Source: Mayamaea pseudoterrestris (taxonomy: Eukaryota; Bacillariophyta; Bacillariophyceae; Sellaphorales; Sellaphoraceae). From it: DNA of 64,000 nt. The stretch spans positions 372,001 to 436,000 of the forward strand of contig BROI01000020.1 in NCBI GenBank assembly GCA_027923505.1, written 5' to 3'. Every line of letters starts with the position of its first letter. The first letter of the stretch is position 1. Shown piece after piece: positions 20,690 to 32,289 of the stretch. Under the pieces are notes generated by a model. The model was not told the origin of the DNA. It ran no database searches and was given only the letters and a program-made list of their open reading frames with translations. A program made the translations under genes and the position numbers.

Positions 20690-21018
20690 TGACACAATAT
20701 TATTGAGTTGAGTTGACCTGCGTCTCATGACAAGACGGTTAGCTACCTGTGTTTTGTATGCATTTAATCCTGTGCAGGGTTGAGTCACACTTGTGACCGA
20801 ATCCTCACATACATGAGTGAAATCGCTGACGATCGAGGCGTGAACCTCAACCGTGAACCCAGTGAGAACGAGAAAGAAGCGCACGAGTAGAGTAGCGAGT
20901 AACATGCACTATTCTAGCAATTGAGTTTGTTTGTTTGCTTTACGCTGGACGAAGAGGTTGATCGCTCCTAGTCCATTGTAGTCGCTGGAATAAAGGTTCG
21001 TCTGATATTATCATGTCA
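20690..21018 (+). repeat. 5' LTR of element B
   Basis: This 329-bp repeat begins TGACACAATATTATTGAG and matches 26925-27253 at all but about four positions. Confidence 0.93.
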
Positions 21019-21192
21019 GATTAACAGTCTTGCTAGCTTGTCTTGACCTGAGAGAGCTGTGCGAAAGAGAGAGAGTGAAAGAATCGAGAAATTGAGAGAG
21101 AAAGAGCAGATTCCTTGCGGCGTCGTCAATCCGAATACTTGGCACGAGTGCGTAGAACAGGATCGTATAAGGCTCGACTGCATTGAGAGTGG

Positions 21193-24100
21193 TTGTTGTG
21201 TGAGAAAGGACTTGCGGAAAGCGAGGTATTCACTATCATGGTTGCGATTACTGCGGAAGCTTTGCAGCTTCTCTGCGTGAACGTTTTTGGACGAGACATC
21301 CAAGAAGCGTTCTTGTTTTGGAATGTAACCACCACTACACAGATGTTGAGATTGACCAAGGAGCAACTTGAAGCTCCCTACTGGGTTGAAAGATCCGCCA
21401 TTCCACCAGGCGAAGACCAACCTGGAGGCGCGCAACCCGACGATGCGCAGCCCGGCGACGAGCCGGCCGACGAACCGGCCGAGGAACAAGCAGCCGCCGC
21501 CCCAGTACGATACGAAACGAGACTAGCACCAGTCTACGTGAACCTTATCCTCAATGCATGCGAATGGTTTAACATGCACGACGGACCCCCGACCACCAAG
21601 AAGTGGGCGTTGCTTGATTTAGGCAAGCTCGAGCGATTCCAAGAGATACTCGCCGAACAAGAAATCGGTTGAAAGCGTGAAGAAGGATACTACGTCCTCG
21701 AGTCCAAGAAGAAGCAAGCCGAGCTACTTGCCAAGCAACTCGTAAATGAGAATATCAAGGCTGAGAAGGCCGAAAAGGAAGAAGATGCCAAGGGTCGTTT
21801 CTCGAACCTCAAGACGAAGCGAGATTACAAGGACTATAAAACGTTCCAACATCCCCATGCATGGTTGAGTTGGAGCGCGTCTACCAAGGCAATCGCCAAG
21901 CTCCATGGCTGTTCTAACGTGCTCGACAGCAAGTACGTACCAGTCACAGAAGAAGAGAAGGAAGAGTTCGAGAATCAGCAAATCTTCATGTACACTGCGT
22001 TTCGCAATTGTCTCGAAGTCCCTGGACACCAGTCGCTCCTAATGAAGCACGGTGACAAGTCCAACACTCAGAGCGTCTATCGCGAACTCGCGACCAAGTT
22101 TGGTTCTGGCGAGTTAGCTACCATCCAAGCAAACAAACTGCAAGCCAAGCTTGCGACGATTCGCCTAGATTTGACCTGGACGAAGGGACACTACAAGTTC
22201 CTAAACTACATCGAACAGCTCATGAAGAATCTCGAAGAGTTCCGTCCTGGAGTGATGGATGACAAGAAGAAGTACTACTGGCTCCGAGCTGCAGTGGAGG
22301 GCGACGAAGAATTCGGTCCCACGTGCACGACATTTGACCAGCACTTGACATTTGAATGACGATGCATCATCAATGCAAACGGTGACCCAGATGCCGTCTT
22401 AATGGAAGATTATGACTATCTTTTCGACATGTTGTCGCAGCAGGCCCTGCGCGTTGACAACAAGAACGCCAAGCTGAACAAGGGCAAGAAGAACGCCGAC
22501 CGCCAAGCGAACAACGCGAACACTTCCGGGCAAGGACGTGGTAATGGGCACAGTTCCGGCCATGGTGGAGGACGCGGCGGCCAAGGCGGACGCGGCGGTG
22601 GACGAGACGGTGGACGTGGCTCCCAATCGGGCCGCGGTTCCGGAGGACGAGGCTCTTCCGCGCCACTACCAGCAGCTGGGACGCAAGCGCATCGGGAACG
22701 ATTCCCTGGTGATTATCTGAACTTTGAACAGTTGTTGCAGGCCCCCTGGTCGTACATGTCGTACGAACGACTCGGCCGACTTAACGAGGACGAATACGCT
22801 CAGCTCATGGCTCGACGCGAAGCCATCCCAAGACCCGCCACAACAAGACGCGTGAACAATGGGAACCGCGCGAATAACCAGCAGTCACAAGCGGCTGCTT
22901 CGGTGCCTGGTACAATCTTGTATCAGAATGATGCTGTCTCGATTGCCCCGACGACAGCCACTCAAGGTGCACCGGATGACATGATTAGATCTTTCCTTGC
23001 GAACGCCGCGTCGTCTCGCACTCAAGCTGCGAATAACACCCAGCAAGAGTTTATGGAGGCGGCCGCTCGGTACCGCGCAATGGTATCGGTGCGCTACACT
23101 GTGAATTGAGCTCGCAGCAACGAGACCCGCCAAGGATCGCTGATTGACGGCGGTGCGAACGGTGGACTCGCTGGAAGCGATATGAGAATCTTGAGTACTA
23201 CCAACCACACGTGTAACGTGACAGGTTTGAGCGACCACACGGTTCGCGACCTCCAAGTCGGAACTGGCGTCGCATTGATTGAGACTCGGACTGGACCCAT
23301 TATCGGTCAGTTCAACCAGTATGCTTTGTACGACGGTGCTGAATCCATTCATGCTCCATCGCAGCTTCGTTCGTTCGGCCATCTGATCGACGACGTCGCT
23401 CGCTCCCAGAATGGAGCACAAGCCATTGTCACCAGTTGTGGCAAGACCATCCCCTTGGCGATCCGTGACGGCTTGCCTCGTATGGATATGCGTCCACCGA
23501 CGGACGCAGAGTTGGAAATGTATCCGACGGTCATTTTCTCTGCGGACACCCTTTGGGATCCGGCGGAGTTGGATAATGAATGGAACGAAGAAGAACTTGA
23601 GTTTAATCGTCGCTTCGACGAATTGGAAGAAAACCACGGTTTCGTCGACGCCCGCATGGATGACTTCGGCGACGCCACCTACCGGAACAACATGAACTCA
23701 GTGGAACGTGTGGTGCAGTATGTCGATCGCAATCAGGCTGATACGACGCGCCAAGCCAATGCACGACGCATCATGCCACAAGAACCTGACTACCAAGCGC
23801 TTCGACCCTACCTTGGCTACTCGCCACTTGAACGAGTCAAGCGCACAATTAAGAATATGACACAGCTTTTCCGTGCATCGGCACACACCCCATTTCGCCA
23901 ACATTTTAAGTCGCGATTCCCTGCCGCCAATGTGGCTCGTTTCCATGACAATACGGCGACAGATACCTGGTTTTCCAAGGAAGCCACCTTTAACGACGGA
24001 ATCCGCGGTCATGGCGGATGCAAGATGATGCAACTATTCGTCGGCAAGAAGAGTCTGCTGACGAGGGGATACCCACTGAGAACCGAGAGTGACATGCCCA

Positions 24101-26913
24101 TGGCGCTCGAAGACTTCATTCGAGACATTGGCGCTCCCAACTTGCTCATTAGCGATAACTCGCGAGTGCAGCTCGGGAAGCAAGTTGAAACCTTGTTGCG
24201 ATTCTACGCGATTCGTGACCAACAGAGCGAGCCCGGATACCAGAACCAGAACCCTGCCGAGCGTCGCATCCAAGAAGTCAAGTCATCAGTCCAGAACATC
24301 ATGAACCGTACGGGCGCACCCGCTGGAGCCTGCCCCTATGCGCTGTACGTAATCGCCTTATTCAACAATCTGGCGACCGAGTCCCTCAACTGGAAGACCC
24401 CTACTGAAGCCGCCTTCAACCGAGTACCCGACATTTCGCCGTTCCTGCAGTTCAAGTTCTGGGAATGAGTCCTGTACGAAGCTGGAGCCGATGAGCCGCC
24501 GACATTTCCTCACACCAAGGAAGCAGCAGGACGCTGGGTCGGCATTGCAGAGAACAAGGGTGACATCCTCACGTACCAAGTTCGATCCGATCGGACTGGA
24601 ATGGTTGTTGTCCGATCCAACGTTCGTCCCTTCTCCGAAGGACGTAACCTACGCGCTGAAGCTGAAAGCGCTCCTGAACCCCAGTCCAGTCCGAACGACC
24701 ATTGTTCGCGGAACCTATCTTCGACGCGCGCCCCGCGCGTGAACGAGTCCAAGTCAAAACTGTCGACAAGTTTGACGATGAGTATGACCTAGCCGGTCCG
24801 GTGTTTGAACACGACCTTACACCGACCCCAGCGCCTGATTCTGGGGGAACCGTGGATGAAGACGCATTCACGTTTGAAAGCGCTGCCGAGTTAGCTGGTT
24901 TGGATCCCAACGGACCCATGCCGTCTTTTACTCCAGCTGAACTGATGGGACGCACTGTCCTTCTTGACGAGGAAGACGGCTCCACGCGACGTTACAAGGT
25001 TATCAAGCAACTGAATGATTGCGATGAAGCCAACCACAAGCAAGATTCACCGGTTGGACGGCGACGGTTATCACAACAACAAGCCGCCACCCTGGCGCAA
25101 GATTCTTTACGACCGGGGACGATGACAACGATGACCAGGTACTACAAGTTTGATTTTATTGATGGACATGAAGGTCCACCGCACAAGCCGACGCACTACG
25201 ACGCGGCTCATCCTACAACTTGCACCACTCGCAAATGGCGAGAAGACCTGGGAGCCACTCGCATTGATTATCAAGTCCGACCCTGTTACCGTTGCCGAGT
25301 ACGGCAAGCACAAGGGTATGCTGGACAAGGATGGATGGAAGCGCTTGAGGCGCATGGCAGGACGCACTAAACTGTTTAACCGCATGTGCAAGGCTGCAAA
25401 GAAGAACCATGTCCAAGAAGCGCGTTTCAAGTTTGGCGTTCAAGTTCCTAATACCTGGAAGGAAGCAAACCGCCTCGACGCTGCTAATGGAAACACCCTG
25501 TGGGCTGACGCCGTCAAGACTGAGATCACTTTCATCGACAAGGGCATCGGTGCCTTCATGGAAAGTGACTGGAAGCGCATCAAGGCGCATCTTGTTTTCG
25601 ACTGCAAGAACGATCTACGACGTAAGGCCCGACTCGTCGCCAGGGGACATTGACCGCTCCGCCCAAGGACTCCGCCTACTCCGGCGTTGTTGTGCACTTC
25701 TGGCGCGCGTTGGCATGAGCACTTTGCCGACACACTCCGCGACATTGGATTCTACCCAAGCTACGCGGACCCTGACGTCTGGATGAAAGACTGTGGCACT
25801 CACTACGAGTACGTCGGCGTGTTCGTCGACGATCTGGCTATGGCCATGAAAGATCCACAAGCCTTCACAGACCTCCTCAAGGACAAGTACAAGTACAAAT
25901 TGAAGGGTGTCGGCGACATCAAGCATCACCTTGGAGCCGACTTCTATCGTGACCCCGATGGAACCCTCTGTATGAGCGCGAAGACCTACGTCGGTCGCAT
26001 GCTCAAGAACTACGAAACCATGTTTGGTGAGAAACCACGCAAGCGCAAGTCACCGCTTGATGACGGGGACCACCCCGAACTTGACCTTACCAAAGAGCTG
26101 GATGCTCGTGGCATTCAACAGTACCAGTCTCTTATCGGTGCCCTCCAGTGGGCAGTGACCCTATGTCGACTTGACATTCATTGTGCCGTGATGACACTTG
26201 GCCGATTCCGCTGCGCCCCGCGCCGTGGACACCTGGACCGAGCCAAGCGAGTCTGCGGTTATCTAGCTGAGTACCCTGATGCGGCGATTCGTTTCCGGAC
26301 GAAGATCGTCGATCACGGGGAACCTACCAAGTATGATTGGTTGCAATCAGTCTACGGCAACTCAAGCGAAGAGCTTCCGTGGAATATGCCGATCCCGAAG
26401 GGCAAGCCTGTGCAACTAACCACCTTTATGGACGCGAACCTGTACCATGATTACACTACTGGACGTTCCGCAATGGGAGTCCTGCATTTCCTGAACCAGA
26501 CGCCCGTCGAATGGTTCTGCAAGCGTCAGAATACTGTCGAGACTGCAACGTAGGGATCCGAGTTCGTCTTCGCCAAGACCGCGACGGAACAGATTATGGA
26601 TTTCCGATACTCCCTACGCATGTTGGGAGTTCCTTTGAGTGGACCAGCCTGGATGTTCGGCGACAACAAAAGTGTCAAGAAGTCGTCAACGATCCCGCAC
26701 TCCACACTTTCTAAGCGACACAATGCGCTCGCCTACCACCGAGTTCGCGAGGCCATTGCAAGCAATGTTTTGTACTTTGAGCACATCTTCGGCAAGCAGA
26801 ACGTCGCTGACGTTCTTACCAAGTTCTTGCCGCACGCCACATTCCGCCCGTTGATCATTCCGATTCTTTTCTGGAAGGGTGATATGGCAAACCGGTCGTT
26901 GTCACAAGCCTAG
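21193..26913 (+). pseudogene. Element B polyprotein remains
   Basis: Open stretches in order encode the Gag-like region, a protease-integrase part (23182-24468, with DNGIRGHGG-type and SDNSRVQLG motifs), a linker with a TWEPLALI chromodomain-like segment, and reverse transcriptase to RNase H (25687-26913: VFVDDLAMAM, HLDRAKRVCGYLAEYP, MDANLYHDYTTGRSAMG, SKRHNALAYHRVREAIAS, NVADVLTK). The whole is not one intact frame, so activity is unlikely despite nearly identical LTRs. Confidence 0.85.
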
Positions 26914-26924
26914 ATCAAGGGGGA

Positions 26925-27253
26925 TGACACAATATTATTGAGTTGAGTTGACCTGCGTCTCATGACAAGACGGTTAGCTACCTGTGTTTTGTATGCATTT
27001 AATCCTGTGCAGGGTTGAGTCACACTTGTGACCGAATCCACACATACATGAGTGAAATCGCTGACGATCGAGGCGTGAACCTTGACCGTGAACCCAGTGA
27101 GAACGAGAAAGAAGCGCACGAGTAGAGTAGCGAGTAACATGCACTATTCTAGCAATTGAGTTTGTTTGTTTGCTTTACGCTGGACGAAGAGGTTGATCGC
27201 TCCTAGTCCATTGTAGTCGCTGGAATAAAGGTTCGTCTGATATTATCGTGTCA
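26925..27253 (+). repeat. 3' LTR of element B
   Basis: This is the second copy of the 329-bp LTR, directly preceded by the purine tract at 26917-26924. Confidence 0.93.
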
Positions 27254-29872
27254 CTGCGACGATTAGTGCCTTCCGTCGTAAATCGTGCTTGACATCAAAT
27301 ATCATGTGCACGTTTATTTGTTTCCACGGCGCCGGCATAACCTTACCGACTCCTTGATCTGCGAACGTGTTGTAATCATTAATCTGATTTAATTCCGTTC
27401 GAATCGCATCCGTCCACAGCGTATTGCTGTTGATCTCGTCGAGAGCTTTCGCATCTTCATAATTGCGCGGCAACCTTACGCCAAATTTGTAACGTACGCC
27501 GTTTGCTTTCGATTTTCGTTCACTGCTGTCACCATCTGTCAAAACTTCTTTCGTTTCCGAGTGTAATGTTCCAGCTGCTTCCATCCTGGCTTGTCAAGTA
27601 AGCCATGCTTGAGTCCATACTCTGCGATCGTTATTGGGGCATCCTTCTTCATGATCGCGAGAGGCTCCCACGTCGTCGTTCCGTCAGTCCATTCGACAAG
27701 AACGTTACTTGAACTTCCTTTGTATGTCGGATCGTTTGGTTTCAAATTAAGCTCGTGTCCGATTACCTTCATGAATACCCACTGAGTCGCCGGATCGTTT
27801 TGTATATCTTTGTCCATCTGTCGTTCGATTAAATCTGACAGTTTGTTGTAACTTATTAAGTCCTTCACTGGCTCCTCACCCATCTGGATCAGGAAAACTT
27901 TTGTTGTTTCGAGTAGTTCATTATCGCGTACTTTGATATATTCGCATACAGTTGCTCCCATTTTCTGACTGTTTTCGTGTTCCCTTACGAACGTGCATCC
28001 GATGAGTTCGCTTGGAGAGAACAGAGGGCATTTATTCCCTGATTCTTGCTCAGCCCTTCTAAAGAACTTCGCTGGTACGTTGGCGTGGTTTGCCACTGGA
28101 ATCATTTCGTCGTCGTTTCCTTCGTAGTTGTCGTGACTACTTTCTGTCGCATTCATGCTATGGTAGCATCCTGTCGCAAGATCTGGTGTTTCAAAATTTT
28201 GTTTGCTTGCGCTCGTTGCTTTTTCAGAAATCTCCCCTCCAGACTCAGGGAAGGAAGGCAACTCTTGTGGTAACAAGTAGCTGCGCGAGACCACGTTGGA
28301 GCACGGAATCGCCTGAAGCGTGTCGTCCGTCAGAACAAGAAAAGTCATGTGCGGACTGCTATTCTCTGCGATGCCCACGAATCGGCTGTTGCCAGATCGT
28401 ACTGCCAAGGGAAAACTCCCCTGCGCCTCAAACGTGACCGGTTCCCACCACTTGAAATGTAACAAAGGCAAAATATCCAGCAGATTTCCGAACGCAACTT
28501 CCGTTGGAGTGCGCCATCCCAGCGATTTCATTGTGAGGACGTTCAGAATCATGATTACAAATTTAATCAGCAAAACCCAGCAATGGCCTGGCAAACCTGA
28601 ATCTTGTTGGAGGTTCTCCATCATTGGCTTAATGTGCGACGTGTGGCGTTTGCATGGATTTTGTTCTGGATGACCTGGTTCTGTGGTCACTTGAGGAATA
28701 TTGTACATACGACAGAGATCCCTCACGGCTTTGCCAGTCTCAGAATTGGCATTATCACTGAGCAGTCCGTTAGGAGCGCCCACTTCGCGGATAAAATCCT
28801 CTAACGCGTTTGACATTTCACTCTCCGACTTCATCGGGTAGCCGCGCGTGTAAAAACTTTCTCGTCCAACAAAGAGCTGCATCTTAGTAGCTCCCCCATG
28901 CCCTAGAATGCCATCATCCAAAGCTGGCGTGTCAGAGTGTATCGTGTCCGTGGCGAATAGTTTGCGCAACCGCTGAACATTCGCGGCCAGAAATTGTGAT
29001 TTTGTGAGGTGTCAAAATAGTTATCGCGGATGTTCGCTGAGATGATACCATGCCTCAGTGTGACGTAAAGTCTGTTGAACTTGCTCAGTCGGAACCCATC
29101 CAAGGTACGGCCAAAGAGCAGTATAGTCCGGTTCCTTGCTTTGTAGCTTCCGCAAATTAACGCGTGAAAACTGAGTGTGTTGCACGCACCGATTGATCAG
29201 TATGTTGAGTTCATCGCCATGTCGTGTGGGCGTGTGATGATTGCGGTGCGTGATACCATCATTGTCGAATCGTTCGTCAAAAGATCCATAATCGTGGTTG
29301 CGTTCATTGAAATTGTCATGCGCGTGCTTGACATCGTAAACGGTCGGGTCCCACGGCACGTCCGACGTCATTGTGACAGTCGGATACTTATCCAAATCAT
29401 CGAACGTGGGTTTCGTCATGTCCAAGTACACTAAGCCATCGCAAATTGCCAATGACAAAACGTAGCCTGCAATGTTCATCGTAATTTGTTGCGTTACGCC
29501 AAACATGGTTGGAATATTGTCGACTCGACGTCCCATTGCGCGCAATTGATTCGGGCAATGAATCGTTGGTCCATCTCGCTTTAAAGCATACTGGTGACAC
29601 ATCAGAAGAATGGTCTCGCCACTAAGGGTCTTAGCCAGTCCAGCTGCAGTGCCAATCTTGAGAGCTGGGACAATATGATCGTCAATACCAGTCACATCCA
29701 CCTTGGCGTTTGTTTCTGAAATGATGAGCATGTCTCCTCCGCATAAGCCTCCGTTCGCACCATTATCAATGAGCGCGCCTTCGTTGATCCGCTCGTAGTG
29801 TGCGCGATTGACGCGCATACGACGATGCATGTTGAAGCTGAAAGTAACTCGTCTGGTGTTATCAGTCGTCAA
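27254..29872 (-). pseudogene. Element C protease, integrase, chromodomain-like and RT start
   Basis: Two long open stretches are seen on the minus strand. 29872-29021 carries the protease-like segment (LIDNGANGGLCGGDM). 28969-27539 carries the integrase (DGILGHGGATKMQLFVG, LLSDNANSETGKAV, HPEQNPCKRHTSHIK) and a chromodomain-like module near 27,640-27,760 (SSSNVLVEWTDGTTTWEPL, then ITIAEYGLKHGLLDKPGW). The start of the reverse transcriptase follows (NTLWTDAIRTELNQI) and meets element B at 27253. The arrangement matches element B closely at the protein level. Confidence 0.85.
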
Positions 29873-29949
29873 CGATCTGCTGAGTTGTAGTACTCACATT
29901 ATTCGCTTGCAGAACCGATCGTGCAGCCATTTGGACTGACATTCCACTA

Positions 29950-31340
29950 TTGCCTGGCTGAATATTAATTGTGCCAGGAACACTTGCGTGATCGTTCGCT
30001 ACAGATTCCGTTGCGTGACACTCTTGGTGCGCCGCGTTGACTTGCGTCTGCGTCGTAGTCGTGCCTTATTGGTTGTGCGACCGGCATCCGTTTTTGGGTG
30101 TCTTCGGCGCCGTCGCATGCTTGTCCTTCAACTGCTTTCACTGATCGAACTTCATCTCCAACCAGCTTCATCCTTCACGCTCGCGTGAGGTTTCTTCATG
30201 ATCGCTGCAAATTGTTCCGCCGATAAGCTGCTTGGAGTCGCACTGCCATTGCCGCCGCCTCCTTTTGTTCCACTAGACTGCGCTTGATTGATTGTGCACT
30301 TAGTTTTCACCGTTGAGGGGTGCTTCTTGTCATACTTTATGCAACACTCTTCTAAGTGCGTATACAACTGTGCACAATTGTCTTCCAAGTCGTGTTGCCC
30401 CATGTGTTTCTTGATGGCAATTATTCCGTCAAAACCTGCTAGCGAAGCGCTGAATCCAGTGTGCTTGGAGAAAGCGTCGTGTAGCATGTTGTATCATTGT
30501 AAACCTGTCAGAGCTTCTGCGTCCATTTCGAGCAGCCAGATGACCTTCTTGTAGAACAGTGCAAGAAATTTGATCGTCAGCCTTGACCACTTTTCAGTCG
30601 GCCGCATTCCTTGCAGTTCCGTTCGCACGCGTTCCTTCTCGATGTGAGCAGTAGCGCCTTCTTCGAATCGCGTTCACAATCTTTGGTAGACTTCGCGTCC
30701 ATCCATCGTCTTCTTGAACTGCTGTACTGCGAGTGATGCAGACGGAGTTCGACAGTGCGTGAGAAAGATCCGGTACACAAACACATTCTTCTTTGCATAC
30801 GCCTTCTGTTCCTTTGGTTCCTTTTCCTTTGGGCCATAATCGTCATCAAATACTTCGTGGAAGTCGTGCAATGTCGCGATGACTTTCAATTTGGAAATCC
30901 ACTGTTTCCATGAGGAATCCAGCTTCATTTCTTTACAATCCTTCACCGAGAACTTGATAGACTTTGTAAATTGGTCTGAATACTTCTCGTCATCTTCGCC
31001 GTCGCCGAGGTCCAATACGGATGTCGGTGACTGCTTCGTGTCCACGTCCATGCTCATTGGTGGCTCCTTGTCGGCAGAATTGTCTTTCGACTCGTCGCCT
31101 TCGTTCGTTAGCGTGGAGTCCTTGGATTCGTCCTTCTTGGATTCTGTTTTGCCTGCTTTTGCTGGAGGTTTCACTCCGCTTTCGCTGCCCACGCTCGCAA
31201 TGTTGCACGCTTGGACTCGTTCCTTTGCTCGCGCTGTGACGAACGTTGCCAGCGTGTTGGTGGTCAGTTGCGACCATGTCTTGATGTCCGGTGACTCTTG
31301 CGCCAAAATACCATTCAATCGGGTTCATGATCGTGCGTTG
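29950..31340 (-). pseudogene. Element C Gag remains
   Basis: Open stretches at 31318-30674 and 30487-30152 encode an acidic, K/E-rich Gag-like protein (IKTWSQLTTNTLATFVTARA, KFSVKDCKEMKLDSSWKQW) and a later segment with DLEDNCAQLYTHLEECC. This is the position and composition expected for the Gag of diatom-type copia elements. It is broken. Confidence 0.6.
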
Positions 31341-31782
31341 TTACATCTTCGTTAGCGAACTGAACGCCTCTAAGTCAGAATCCATGCTGGAAGCAACGAT
31401 ATTCACCTTGACCAGTGTTGGAGTACGGATAGCCTTCGGGTCAACACAATATTTCACCGCAATGCAGAATGTTGGTCGAGTTAAATCCTTTGTAGACGAC
31501 TTAATTATGGAACGGGGTACTGTAAGCATGAGAGTAGCCTTTGTGCTACGATCTGCTGAGGTTCAGCCCACGTTCCGAGATTTGTGCGACGACGGCATGT
31601 GTGTGCGCAAGCAGCATCATATACTCGTTCGTGGCCATCTCTCCCCCACCCCAACATCACAACACCAAACACAAACTTGGCTGTGTACCAAATTACACCG
31701 TCAGCACCACAACGCATGACTTGGCCCTCGGGGCCAATGAATGCACCAAACCAACAATGACCAGCCTTCGCTTGCAAAATGC

Positions 31783-32140
31783 AGCCCAAAGCTGGCCTTT
31801 TCCATTCCAGACGTTCAACCTCCAGGTTACTTTCTGACTTGGTAGATGTGACTATGAGCAACATGAGCCACTTTGCCAAACGCAACTTGGCCATCCACCC
31901 CACGTCCATGGCTTTCCTTCTTTTCATGACTTGGCTACACTGCCAACGAATGCAGTCCAAGGCTGGCCTTTTCCCTTCCAGACCTTCTACTTCCAGGTTA
32001 CTTTTGGAATCGGTAGATTTGACATGAGCTGCACGAGCCACTTTGCCAAACGCAACTTGGGCTGTGGCCATGTCAATTGTTAGCAGATAAGGCTGGCTTT
32101 TTCCTTTCCCGACTTTTATTACTTCTGGGTTACTTTATGA
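31783..32140 (+). repeat. Three imperfect tandem units, 171- and 130-bp spacing
   Basis: GCTGGCCTTTTCC-type cores begin at 31,791, 31,962 and 32,092. The first two units also share CCAGGTTACTTT and GAGCCACTTTGCCAAACGCA. Minus-strand frames across them give a repeating but meaningless peptide. Confidence 0.75.
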
Positions 32141-32289
32141 CGCGAATGACCAAGTTCGTGGAAGGGTGCCCATTTCACGGATGTACAGTACTTGCTCTGG
32201 CACCCACAAAGGAGCACATGAAATGATCTATTCTTGCACATTAATTATGTTAGTGACTGTTCAATGCCCCATGAATGGATGGCATGCAC

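Larger units (their letters stand above)
20690..27253 (+). mobile_element. Copia element B, inserted in element C
   Basis: Two 329-bp LTRs (20690-21018, 26925-27253) with ends TGACAC and GTGTCA or ATGTCA differ at about four positions (about 1%). The parts are Gag (about 21,193-23,109, with a Gly/Arg-rich end), protease (near 23,140, LIDGGANGGL), integrase (about 23,700-24,468), chromodomain-like module (about 25,180-25,330), reverse transcriptase (about 25,340-26,000, box FVDD) and RNase H (about 26,400-26,913). The tract AAGGGGGA precedes the 3' LTR. It is broken, with roughly eight or more breaks. It lies opposite in strand to C, whose reading resumes on both sides. No target duplication is visible. 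Confidence 0.9.

Noticed and set aside
20690-27253. Reading element B as part of the same element as the minus-strand copia sequence
   Set aside because: It has its own LTR pair, its own polypurine tract and the opposite strand.
31505-32071. 188-codon minus-strand frame with internal repeats
   Set aside because: Its repeats are the translation of the 171-bp tandem units; there is no support for a gene.
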